Of a stretch of 64,000 nucleotides of DNA, positions 17,542 to 25,179 are shown piece by piece. Numbering within the stretch: position 1 is the first letter of the stretch; each line of letters begins with the position of its first letter. The translations under genes were made by a program, and so were the position numbers. The notes below the pieces were generated by a model, which had not been told where the DNA came from, made no database searches, and saw only the letters and a list, made by a program, of their open reading frames with translations. Source of the DNA: an uncultured Sphaerochaeta sp. GTDB taxonomy: Bacteria > Spirochaetota > Spirochaetia > Sphaerochaetales > Sphaerochaetaceae. The stretch covers positions 1,984,001-2,048,000 of the forward strand of contig NZ_OY781939.1 in NCBI RefSeq assembly GCF_963677315.1, given 5' to 3'.

Positions 17542-19304
17542 AAAGAGAGAAGCAACCGTACTCCATCATGACCCTCCTGACCTTTGCTATTGCGGTAGTC
17601 TCCATCTCCTTCACGCTCCTGATCTCTGCAATCCTCTACAGCCAGTTCTCTTCCCAGATCAGGGAGAATGCAACCGTCTCAACAAGAGAGATCGTTCGGC
17701 AGGTAAATGCCAATCTGAGTTACTACACCAACGACATTCTCACTATCGCAACCTATGCCCGCGATCTTGCCAAACAGACCAATAGACTTCCCAGGGAAGA
17801 ACTTGAAAATCGCCTGCGGTCAATCGTTGATAGCCGCCAGGATATTGTCTGCCTTGTCCTCTTCGACCTTGAAGGCGAGACACTGCTCTCCACCAGCGAT
17901 GCCCCACGCCGGCCAACAGAGGAGATCATAGGCCAGACTTGGTTCACAAGGGCGATCGGAGGAGAAGGAAACTTCTACTTCACCGGCCCTCACGTACAAC
18001 AGCTGTTCACCTCCAGTTACCCATGGGTCATCACCTATAGCCAACAGATCAGCTACACCAACAAACAGGGAGAGCTCAGCCAAGGATTGCTCCTCATTGA
18101 CATGAATTTCTGGGCGGTAAGTGAGCTTTGCCAAAGTGCAAAACTCGGGTCCAGCGGATATGTCTACTTCATAGACAATAATGGGAAAATCGTGTACCAC
18201 CCCTTCCAACAATTGATCAACTCGGATCTGTTCAATGAAGATCTGGAGTCAGTCCAGGAACACATATTCGGAACCTTCACCAATACCTTTGAAGGGAGGG
18301 AACGCCTGGTCATCATAGATACCGTAAACAACGCTCGATGGAGAATTGTCGGGGTAGCGTACATGGATGAGTTGATGGCAGGACTCGAGCAGTACACCAC
18401 CGTCATGTTCATCATCCTTGCCTTCTGCATCATCACCACCATCCTTATCGCCCGCACTGCTTCTGCCTATATCAGCCGACCGATCAAGGAGCTGGAAAGG
18501 TTGATGAATAGTGTGGAGCGTGGCGACTTCTCATCCCCACCTACGGTAGGGGGAAACCAGGAAGTTGCAGCGCTCAGCCAGACATTTGCCGTGATGGTGC
18601 AACGTATCAGGCAACTGATGGATGACATCGTCAAAAGCCAGGAGATGAAACGCAAGTTCGAGCTTGATGCACTCCAGGCAAAGATCAATCCACATTTCCT
18701 ATACAATACCCTCGACTCAGTGGTCTGGATGGCTGAACAGAATGATACAAATGGTGTCATTACCATGGTAACTGCACTGGCAAGACTCTTCAGGATATCG
18801 ATCAGCAAAGGCAGGGATATCATCACCCTCGGTGAAGAGTTGGAGCATGTGAGAAATTATCTCATCATCCAACAGATTCGTTATCGAGACAAATTCCAGT
18901 TTTCCATCGATATGGAACCTGGAATTGAGAACCTCCCTACCATCAAGTTGATCATCCAGCCAATCGTGGAGAATGCCATCTATCATGGCATAAAGTACCT
19001 GCAGGAAATGGGATATGTCGATATCAAGGTATTCAAGAAAAAACCAGGAGCGGTGATCATTGAAATCAGGGACAACGGAGTTGGTATGGATGAGCAGAGA
19101 CTGAATACCATACTCAGCATGTCCAGTCCCTCGCAGAAGAATGGTGCCGGAATTGGGGTAAGAAATGTACATCAAAGAATCCAACTGTACTATGGATCGG
19201 ACTATGGTCTGGAGATATCCAGCGAACTGGACGAGGGAACACTGGTAAGGCTGGTCATCCCTGAGCAGGATCCCATACAACCAATCAAGGTGGTACACCG
19301 ATGA
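17538..19304 (+). CDS. YesM-type sensor histidine kinase
   Basis: The protein has 588 residues. One membrane segment lies near residues 12-38, followed by an extracytoplasmic dCache-like sensor (about 40-285), a second membrane segment (about 287-310), HAMP, and the His_kinase domain with AKINPHFLYNTLDSVVWMAE (phospho-His about 385). The HATPase domain has IVENAIYHGIKYL and IEIRDNGVGMDEQ. It overlaps both neighbours by 4 bp, so regulator, kinase and binding protein are translated as one unit. Confidence 0.93.
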   Translation: MKREKQPYSIMTLLTFAIAVVSISFTLLISAILYSQFSSQIRENATVSTREIVRQVNANLSYYTNDILTIATYARDLAKQTNRLPREELENRLRSIVDSRQDIVCLVLFDLEGETLLSTSDAPRRPTEEIIGQTWFTRAIGGEGNFYFTGPHVQQLFTSSYPWVITYSQQISYTNKQGELSQGLLLIDMNFWAVSELCQSAKLGSSGYVYFIDNNGKIVYHPFQQLINSDLFNEDLESVQEHIFGTFTNTFEGRERLVIIDTVNNARWRIVGVAYMDELMAGLEQYTTVMFIILAFCIITTILIARTASAYISRPIKELERLMNSVERGDFSSPPTVGGNQEVAALSQTFAVMVQRIRQLMDDIVKSQEMKRKFELDALQAKINPHFLYNTLDSVVWMAEQNDTNGVITMVTALARLFRISISKGRDIITLGEELEHVRNYLIIQQIRYRDKFQFSIDMEPGIENLPTIKLIIQPIVENAIYHGIKYLQEMGYVDIKVFKKKPGAVIIEIRDNGVGMDEQRLNTILSMSSPSQKNGAGIGVRNVHQRIQLYYGSDYGLEISSELDEGTLVRLVIPEQDPIQPIKVVHR

Positions 19305-20251
19305 AACGAACAATCCTTCTCCTGTTTATACCCTTGCTCCTGTTCTCAAGCTGTTCAAAGAAACAGCAGGACACCGATACGCCTTACCGTATTGCAGTGA
19401 TTACCATGATGCAGGGAGGAGAATTCTGGGGGGCGCTGAAGAATGGGGCACGTAGTGCAAGACTGGCAACAGGGGCGGTACTGGAGTTCTTTGCGCCGGT
19501 CAATGAATCAGATTACGCTGGCCAGGTAGCCTTCGTAGAGGAAGCAATCGAACAAGGATTCGATGCAATCATCCTCTCCCCGAGCCATCATACACAACTG
19601 GAGCAAGTGGTGAGCAAAGCTCGATCCGCCGGTATCAAGGTGGTGCTGGCAGACACCGGGCTCTTACAGGTAGACCCGGATTTCCTTATCACCGCTGATT
19701 ACCAATTGATCGGAAAGCAAGTGGCTGAACACGCCTTCAGCCACTTCGGTGAAGAAGAACCCATCAATGCCCTGATCATCGGATCCTTGCCGAATACCAC
19801 CAGCATGAGAGATCTCATCGGTTCCCTTGAATCAGCATTCCTGCAAAGGAAGAATGCACACATCAACACAATTGCCTACAGCTTCTCTTCTGAGATCCTG
19901 GCACGCGATACTGCTGCAAATGCAATCGAAGCTGATCCCTCGATCAACCTCATATTTGCCTTGGAGGAGTATACCGCACATGGTGTTGCTGCTGCACTCT
20001 CTCCAAAGCATGAGATTCACTTCATTGCCTTTGGTAATACCCAGCATGAGATACAACTTCTTGAGGCTGAGGTAATCGATGCCTTGGTTGTCGTAAACTC
20101 ATTCAACCTGGGGTATCGCAGTGTCCTCTCAGCAGTGGAACTCTTGGAGGGCAAAAAGCCAGCACATAAGCTGGTGGATTTCGCACTCGTGACCAAGGAG
20201 TCCATGTTCAGTGAAGAGCACCAGCACCTACTCTTCCAGACATTCCAGTGA
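19301..20251 (+). CDS. Sugar-binding lipoprotein (RbsB/Peripla_BP_4 fold), third component of the sensor operon
   Basis: The protein has 316 residues with a lipobox LLLFSSC (Cys18) and an ABC-type sugar-binding fold: YRIAVITMMQGGEFWGALKNG, then QGFDAIILSPSHHTQL. It has no permease or ATPase beside it on its strand; it is fused by 4-bp overlap to the yesM-like gene. I infer that it presents a ligand to the kinase's external domain, as known for XylF-like or ChvE-type accessory binding proteins, rather than serving transport. It could alternatively supply the convergent mgl transporter. Confidence 0.85.
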   Translation: MKRTILLLFIPLLLFSSCSKKQQDTDTPYRIAVITMMQGGEFWGALKNGARSARLATGAVLEFFAPVNESDYAGQVAFVEEAIEQGFDAIILSPSHHTQLEQVVSKARSAGIKVVLADTGLLQVDPDFLITADYQLIGKQVAEHAFSHFGEEEPINALIIGSLPNTTSMRDLIGSLESAFLQRKNAHINTIAYSFSSEILARDTAANAIEADPSINLIFALEEYTAHGVAAALSPKHEIHFIAFGNTQHEIQLLEAEVIDALVVVNSFNLGYRSVLSAVELLEGKKPAHKLVDFALVTKESMFSEEHQHLLFQTFQ

Positions 20252-20282
20252 AAAAAATAAGAGGCAGGTGTTACCCTGCCTC
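20251..20282 (-). terminator. Intrinsic terminator of the mgl operon
   Basis: GAGGCAGG and CCTGCCTC pair with a 6-base loop, and on the minus strand TTATTTTTTT follows. It touches the stop codon of the convergent lipoprotein gene. Confidence 0.85.
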
Positions 20283-20303
20283 GGATGCGTAGAATGCTTT
20301 CGA

Positions 20304-21329
20304 CTATTTCTTCTGTACGTACTTTCTGATATCAAAGGAGACCGCAGATACAATAATGATTCCCTTGATGATGTTCTGCCAGTAGGGGTTCACCCCAACA
20401 AACGTCAGACCATAGTTGATGAAACTGAAGATAATGACACCGGCAATAACGCCACTGACTGTTCCTACTCCTCCAGTTGTCGATACACCACCAACAACAC
20501 AACTTGCAATGGCATCAAGCTCATACCCATTTCCGTAGTTGTTGGTTGCTCCTCCGGTTCTTGCAGCTTCAAGTACACCTGAAAGGGAGATCAGGAAACC
20601 ACACAAACCGAACAACCCAACCAAGGTCTTGGTGATGTTGATACCGGAAACCGCTGCAGCCTCTGGATTTCCACCTACTGCATAGACATTCTTACCGAAG
20701 ACGGTCTTGTTGAGTATGAACCAGACAATAATCGATACAATGGCGGCAAAGATGACAATCACCGGTACAAATCCTATGGAACCAGACCCGAGATAGGTGA
20801 AATCAGGGCGTAGTCCGCCGATGGGCTGGCTGTTGTTCGGTGGCATATTGAAATAGATTGAGTTGACTCCGTAGATGATCAACATCGACGAGAGCGTGGC
20901 GATAAAGGCCGGTACCTTGAACTTTGCCACAATCATTCCGTTCATCATCCCAAAAATAGTCCCAACAATTACGGCCAACAGAATGGGAAGGAGCAAGGGA
21001 ACCTGACCCAATTCAGGATAGAAACGCCTGACATAATCAGAGGTCTGGAGCATGGAGGCAGATATTACCGCTGCCATACCAACCATACGCCCTCCGCCAA
21101 GGTCAACGCCACCGGTGAGGATTACGAACATCATGCCGAGGGCCATGATGATCTTGGTCGAGCTCATCATCAGGATATCCCTGAGTACCTGTACTCTCAG
21201 AATACGGGGATTGATGATGGCGATCACAATAACCAACATAAGCAGGACGAGGAAGATTGCCTTGTCCATCACAAACTCTTTCAAACTCTTTTTACCAAAG
21301 AGGAAACTACCTATCGCTTGCGTACGCAT
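20304..21329 (-). CDS. mglC: Galactose/methylgalactoside-type ABC transporter permease
   Basis: I start at MRTQAIGSFLFGKK (21329) because AGGAGG lies 9 bases before it. The 341-residue membrane protein has about ten helices and typical motifs such as GGVDLGGGRMVGM, NGMIVAKFKVPAFIATL and CVVGGVSTTGGVGTVSGV. It forms the membrane channel with the ATPase encoded 13 bp upstream and takes substrate from the MglB-type protein. It is last in the operon before a strong terminator. Confidence 0.92.
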   Translation of the reverse strand: MRTQAIGSFLFGKKSLKEFVMDKAIFLVLLMLVIVIAIINPRILRVQVLRDILMMSSTKIIMALGMMFVILTGGVDLGGGRMVGMAAVISASMLQTSDYVRRFYPELGQVPLLLPILLAVIVGTIFGMMNGMIVAKFKVPAFIATLSSMLIIYGVNSIYFNMPPNNSQPIGGLRPDFTYLGSGSIGFVPVIVIFAAIVSIIVWFILNKTVFGKNVYAVGGNPEAAAVSGINITKTLVGLFGLCGFLISLSGVLEAARTGGATNNYGNGYELDAIASCVVGGVSTTGGVGTVSGVIAGVIIFSFINYGLTFVGVNPYWQNIIKGIIIVSAVSFDIRKYVQKK

Positions 21330-21342
21330 TTGCTTCACCCTC

Positions 21343-22851
21343 CTACCCGACATACTTTGTCGCCAGTTCCATTACCTGTTCCTGGTTTGTCTCTTTACTG
21401 TTCACCGTACCGGCAACACGCCCCTCACTCATTACCACGACCCTATCGGTCATACCCAAGAGTTCAGGCATCTCACTGCTGATCATGATCACACCCTTGC
21501 CCTGTGCAGCCAGCTCACGCATGATGACATAGATCTCATACTTGGCTCCTACATCGATTCCCCTGGTAGGCTCATCAAGGATGAGGATATCAGGGACGGT
21601 AAGCAACCAACGAGCGAAAAGCACCTTCTGCTGGTTTCCTCCACTCAGGCTCTTGATCAAGGTCCTAGCTGAGGGAGTCTTTATATCGAGATCCTTGATG
21701 CTTTTCTTTGTATCTGCGGCCATCTTAGCCGAACTGAGTAATCCGCTCTTATCCCGATATGCCCTGATATTTGCTATCACCAGGTTATCCTGGACAGACA
21801 GGACAGGGAAAATACCGGTAGCTCGCCTCTCTTCGGTCAACAGGGCCATACCATACTTCTTGGCATCATAGGAATTGTTGATCGTTACTTCCTTCCCTCT
21901 CACATACAGGGAGCCTTCATTATGGAGTCTTAGGCCAAAGACTGCCTCCATCACCTCGGTTCTCTGGGCACCAACAAGACCCCCGAGTCCCAAGATTTCT
22001 CCCTCATGCAGTGTCAGGGATACCTGCTTGAAACTCCTCGGATTTGGGGAGGTATAGTTATCAACGCGGAGCAACTCCTTACCAATCTTGCTTTCTCCGG
22101 CCGGGAATCGATGCGTAAGATCACGTCCCACCATACGTTTGATGATGGTTGCCGTGGTAAGCTCACTTGCTTCCCAGGTCCCTACATAGTGCCCGTCACG
22201 CATGATGGTCACTTCATCAGAGATCTTGAGGATCTCCTCCATCTTATGGGAAATATAGATGATCGCAACTCCACGCTGACGAAGAGAACGTATGATGGCA
22301 AACAGATGTTCCACCTCATTCTCCGTCAACGATGAGCTTGGCTCATCCATGATGATAATTTTCGAATCATAGGAGACTGCCTTCGCTATCTCAACACTCT
22401 GTGCCTTGGAGACACTCAAGGTCCGTAGTAAGTCAGTCGGTGTTATGCTGCTAAGATTCAGGTCTTTCAGCAACTGATCGGTCCTTTCAAACATGGTCTG
22501 GTGGTCAACCACAGGACTCTTGGATCCCCCAATTCTCGGGAACCTACCCAACCAGATATTCTCCATCACAGAGCGGTAGGGGATGAGATGAAGTTCCTGG
22601 TGGATCATGGAAATACCCAAGGAAAGTGCTTCCTTTACGTTGTTGATTGCAACCGGCTCCCCGTTGAAGCGAATTTCTCCCTCGTCCATGGAGTATAGCC
22701 CAAAGAGGCACTTCATCAACGTGGATTTTCCTGCTCCGTTTTCGCCCATCAGAGCGTGTACCGTCCCAGGCTTTACCTTCAGGGTGACATCGTCCAGAGC
22801 CTTGACTCCAGGAAACGATTTGGAGACATGGTTCATTTCTAGTACATACAT
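21343..22851 (-). CDS. mglA: Sugar ABC transporter ATP-binding protein (two ATPase domains)
   Basis: The protein has 502 residues from MYVLEMNHVSKSFPGVKAL, with GAGGGAAG before the ATG. The first domain has Walker A GENGAGKST and LIMDEPSSSLT-type Walker B (IIMDEPSS). The second has the signature SGGNQQKVLFARWL and LILDEPTRGIDVG. As in other MglA/RbsA proteins, the second site's Walker A is degenerate (GLVGAQRTE). It powers import together with MglC. Two RNA hairpins lie directly upstream, between it and mglB. Confidence 0.94.
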   Translation of the reverse strand: MYVLEMNHVSKSFPGVKALDDVTLKVKPGTVHALMGENGAGKSTLMKCLFGLYSMDEGEIRFNGEPVAINNVKEALSLGISMIHQELHLIPYRSVMENIWLGRFPRIGGSKSPVVDHQTMFERTDQLLKDLNLSSITPTDLLRTLSVSKAQSVEIAKAVSYDSKIIIMDEPSSSLTENEVEHLFAIIRSLRQRGVAIIYISHKMEEILKISDEVTIMRDGHYVGTWEASELTTATIIKRMVGRDLTHRFPAGESKIGKELLRVDNYTSPNPRSFKQVSLTLHEGEILGLGGLVGAQRTEVMEAVFGLRLHNEGSLYVRGKEVTINNSYDAKKYGMALLTEERRATGIFPVLSVQDNLVIANIRAYRDKSGLLSSAKMAADTKKSIKDLDIKTPSARTLIKSLSGGNQQKVLFARWLLTVPDILILDEPTRGIDVGAKYEIYVIMRELAAQGKGVIMISSEMPELLGMTDRVVVMSEGRVAGTVNSKETNQEQVMELATKYVG

Positions 22852-22865
22852 GACTTCCCTCGCCT

Positions 22866-22883
22866 CCCCGATTTGTATCGGGG
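22866..22883 (-). other. Hairpin just upstream of the mglA Shine-Dalgarno
   Basis: CCCCGAT-TTGT-ATCGGGG is a perfect 7-bp stem with a 4-base loop, 14 bases before the mglA start. It could shape translation or protect the processed mRNA end. Confidence 0.5.
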
Positions 22884-22897
22884 GTGTAGTTTTCTTG

Positions 22898-22933
22898 AAA
22901 AAACCCTCCGGATCACTTTGCAACCCGGAGGGT
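22898..22933 (-). terminator. Intercistronic partial terminator between mglB and mglA
   Basis: ACCCTCCGG and CCGGAGGGT form a 9-bp stem followed, on the minus strand, by a run of six T. It lies 20 bp after mglB and inside the operon, so it probably reduces read-through and keeps the binding protein in excess over the ATPase and permease. Confidence 0.8.
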
Positions 22934-22952
22934 ATGTACTACATCTCAGCAC

Positions 22953-23966
22953 TTACTTGAACTGCTGATAATTCTCCTTGGTAACCATCTGGTAAGGAAC
23001 CCATACATACTTGCCATCAGTAATAGTGTAACCAATGGAAGCATCGGTGGGGGTGTTACCCTTTGCAAGTTCATAGGAGAGAGCAAAGGTTGCACGACCC
23101 TGGTTGACTGCATCATTGAGTACGGTACCGAGCAGGGTGCCTTCCTCGAGTGCCTGCAATGCAGGAGCAGTTGCATCAACACCAACGACGGGCATGAACT
23201 TGCCATCTTTGAAGTAACCGGCAGCCTTGAGGGCTTCGATTGCACCAAGGGCCATGTCGTCATTGTTTGCGAACACTGCCTCAATTGCATCACCCTGGCT
23301 GGCGATGAAAGCAGCCATCTTTTCCTGGCCCTTTACACGGTCCCACATGCCGGTATCTTCAGCAAGTTTCTCAACCTTGATACCTGCATCCTGCAATGCC
23401 TTGATCGAATACTCGGTTCTCAGCTCTGCATCCTGGTGTCCGGGTTCGCCTTTCAGCATTACATACTGCAGGACTCCGTCGCCATTCTTGTCCATCTTGG
23501 GATTGGCTTTCCAGTAATCAACAACCAACTGACCACTCATGGTACCGGACTCTTCTGCGCGGGCTCCCACGTAGTAAATCTTGTCCCATTTAGCCATATC
23601 TTCAGCCAAAGGCTCGCGGTTGAAGAATACTACAGGGATGTCAGCCTTCTTGGCCTTGTCGATGATGACTCCAGCAGCGGTGCGGTCAACAGGATTGATC
23701 TGCATTGCATCCATACCTTTGGTGATGAACAGGTCGACTTTCTCATTCTGAGTAGCCTGGATGTTCATGGAATCAACAACCTCGACCTTTGCATCAGTCT
23801 CTCCTGCTGCAGCGACGATTGCGTTACGAACACCGGTCATAAAGGTGTCGTCAAACTTGTAGATTGCACATCCGATTTCAATGGCTCCAGCCTCTGCCTG
23901 TCCTTGGGCAAAAACGGGAGTAACCAGAGCGAGTGCCAAGCACATGATAGCCGTAAACTTTTTCAT
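22953..23966 (-). CDS. mglB: Galactose/glucose-binding periplasmic protein
   Basis: The 337-residue protein has a signal peptide ending VTPVFAQ. The mature part closely follows MglB: IGCAIYKFDDTFMTGVRNAI, INPVDRTAAGVIIDKAKKAD, VVFFNREPL, an EF-hand-like calcium loop DKNGDGVLQ, LKGEPGHQDAELRT, FANNDDMALGAIEALKAAG and GTVLNDAVNQG. It captures sugar in the periplasm for MglAC. There is no lipobox. The Shine-Dalgarno TAGGAGGG is strong, in keeping with high expression. The residues QGQAE after the signal peptide recur in the DctP protein at 41633. Confidence 0.94.
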   Translation of the reverse strand: MKKFTAIMCLALALVTPVFAQGQAEAGAIEIGCAIYKFDDTFMTGVRNAIVAAAGETDAKVEVVDSMNIQATQNEKVDLFITKGMDAMQINPVDRTAAGVIIDKAKKADIPVVFFNREPLAEDMAKWDKIYYVGARAEESGTMSGQLVVDYWKANPKMDKNGDGVLQYVMLKGEPGHQDAELRTEYSIKALQDAGIKVEKLAEDTGMWDRVKGQEKMAAFIASQGDAIEAVFANNDDMALGAIEALKAAGYFKDGKFMPVVGVDATAPALQALEEGTLLGTVLNDAVNQGRATFALSYELAKGNTPTDASIGYTITDGKYVWVPYQMVTKENYQQFK

Positions 23967-24032
23967 AGAACCCTCCTAGTGGATTTTCTCTGTATCCAGT
24001 TTCACACGGCCTTGGGGAGTCGTACATGCAAA

Positions 24033-24061
24033 TTTTTTTGGTTAATCTTGGTTTTTTTTGG
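24033..24061 (-). promoter_or_regulatory. Three 10-bp-phased repeats upstream of mglB
   Basis: Reading the plus strand, TTTTTTTGG, TTAATCTTGG and TTTTTTTTGG end at 24041, 24051 and 24061, exactly one helical turn apart. Same-face direct repeats with T-tracts fit an AraC-type activator site or intrinsically bent DNA. The rest of 23967-24143 shows no gene. Confidence 0.4.
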
Positions 24062-24143
24062 ATATCAGCAAATATTTCTTATATACAAGAGATTTTTTCT
24101 CCCCCAATTATAGGAAATGTACAATTTCTCAAATAACAAAGAC

Positions 24144-25061
24144 TTATATTAATGACTCGATTGCCATAACCAGGGAGGAAGCCTCATTTTCTCCAAGATT
24201 TTCACGCTTAGAAGAGGAGCCTGGCCCAGTGCAAGCAGATTCATAGAACCGTGATTGTTCTGGTGTGAAGATCACTTCCCCACCCTCTGGAGGGAAGGCA
24301 TGCATCTCAGTCCAGCCGGAGTCATGGATGTGTTTATCTAGGTAGCACTCTACCAAAAGCGTGAAGGATTCTATCGTAGGATCAGCCTTTGGATGCCAGG
24401 GCCTACCAAGATACACTGAATAATCCGGGACTCCTTCTTTCCTGAGGAACCGGCATCGGTGGAAACAGAAGCCCAATTGGTCACCAGGGGTTGAGGGAGC
24501 GGTAACATACCCCTGTCCATTTGAGAGGATTGTACAATCGGTAAAGAGAGCAAGGCCACCCCCAAAGATGAAATCGATGTTTCCTTCAATCTGGCAATTC
24601 TTGAGTAGGTGCGTACCCTCATCAAGCAACAAGGTATCCTGGTATCCAAAGAAGGCACAATCCTCCAAGATGGTGGAATCAGCCCTATCCGTGGTTCTGA
24701 AAGCAACTGCCTGTAATCCCTTCACTTTCCCAGGATCCTGTTCCACAAGATGGCGAAAGGAAGGATAGTCAAAATCATTGGCAAACGTCAGATGTTCCGC
24801 CCTGAAATTCGCTTCCTTTACCGTGCAGGTTGCAGAGGCAAAGGTTCCCATCATATCTATTCGTGCAGCATCGCTGAAGCTAATCCGTGTCTTCTCACAC
24901 CCAGCTCCAACAAGGGTTACATCCGCCCGGTCAATAACTACTTTCTCGGTATAGGTACCCTTCTCAAGGGTGATAATGAGTGGCTTCCCATCTTCAGGGA
25001 ATCTAACAAGAGCATCATTGATGCTGTCTTCTGGGGTGAGGGTAATCAGGTATGCTTCCAT
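24144..25061 (-). CDS. Pectinesterase (carbohydrate esterase family 8 type), cytoplasmic
   Basis: The 305-residue beta-helix protein carries the family signatures in order: QAVAFRTTDRADST, GYQDTLLL with the acid/base Asp, GNIDFIFGGG with the nucleophile Asp, and YLGRPWHP with the substrate-binding Arg. It removes methyl groups from pectin. There is no signal peptide or lipobox: it begins MEAYLITLTPEDSIND. It therefore probably acts on imported methylated oligogalacturonides. It lies upstream of mglB on the same strand with 177 bp between. The promoter geometry suggests a leaderless message. Confidence 0.9.
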   Translation of the reverse strand: MEAYLITLTPEDSINDALVRFPEDGKPLIITLEKGTYTEKVVIDRADVTLVGAGCEKTRISFSDAARIDMMGTFASATCTVKEANFRAEHLTFANDFDYPSFRHLVEQDPGKVKGLQAVAFRTTDRADSTILEDCAFFGYQDTLLLDEGTHLLKNCQIEGNIDFIFGGGLALFTDCTILSNGQGYVTAPSTPGDQLGFCFHRCRFLRKEGVPDYSVYLGRPWHPKADPTIESFTLLVECYLDKHIHDSGWTEMHAFPPEGGEVIFTPEQSRFYESACTGPGSSSKRENLGENEASSLVMAIESLI

Positions 25062-25067
25062 AGCTGT

Positions 25068-25096
25068 ATCATACGATAAACACTTTGGAGTTTTAA
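25068..25096 (-). promoter_or_regulatory. Promoter of the pectinesterase gene, leaderless geometry
   Basis: On the minus strand, TTAAAA, 17 bases, TATGAT, 6 bases, then the ATG at 25061. No Shine-Dalgarno sequence is present. Confidence 0.55.
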
Positions 25097-25126
25097 GACG
25101 CTTATTTCTCTTTTTCCTTATACGTT

Positions 25127-25153
25127 AAAAGGGCTGCCGCAATGCGACAGCCC
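25127..25153 (-). terminator. Intrinsic terminator after pyruvate:ferredoxin oxidoreductase
   Basis: GGGCTGTCGC and GCGGCAGCCC pair on the minus strand with a 3-base loop and one wobble, followed by TTTTAACG. Confidence 0.82.
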
Positions 25154-25179
25154 CGAAATATCGAACAATTTGCTGATAC

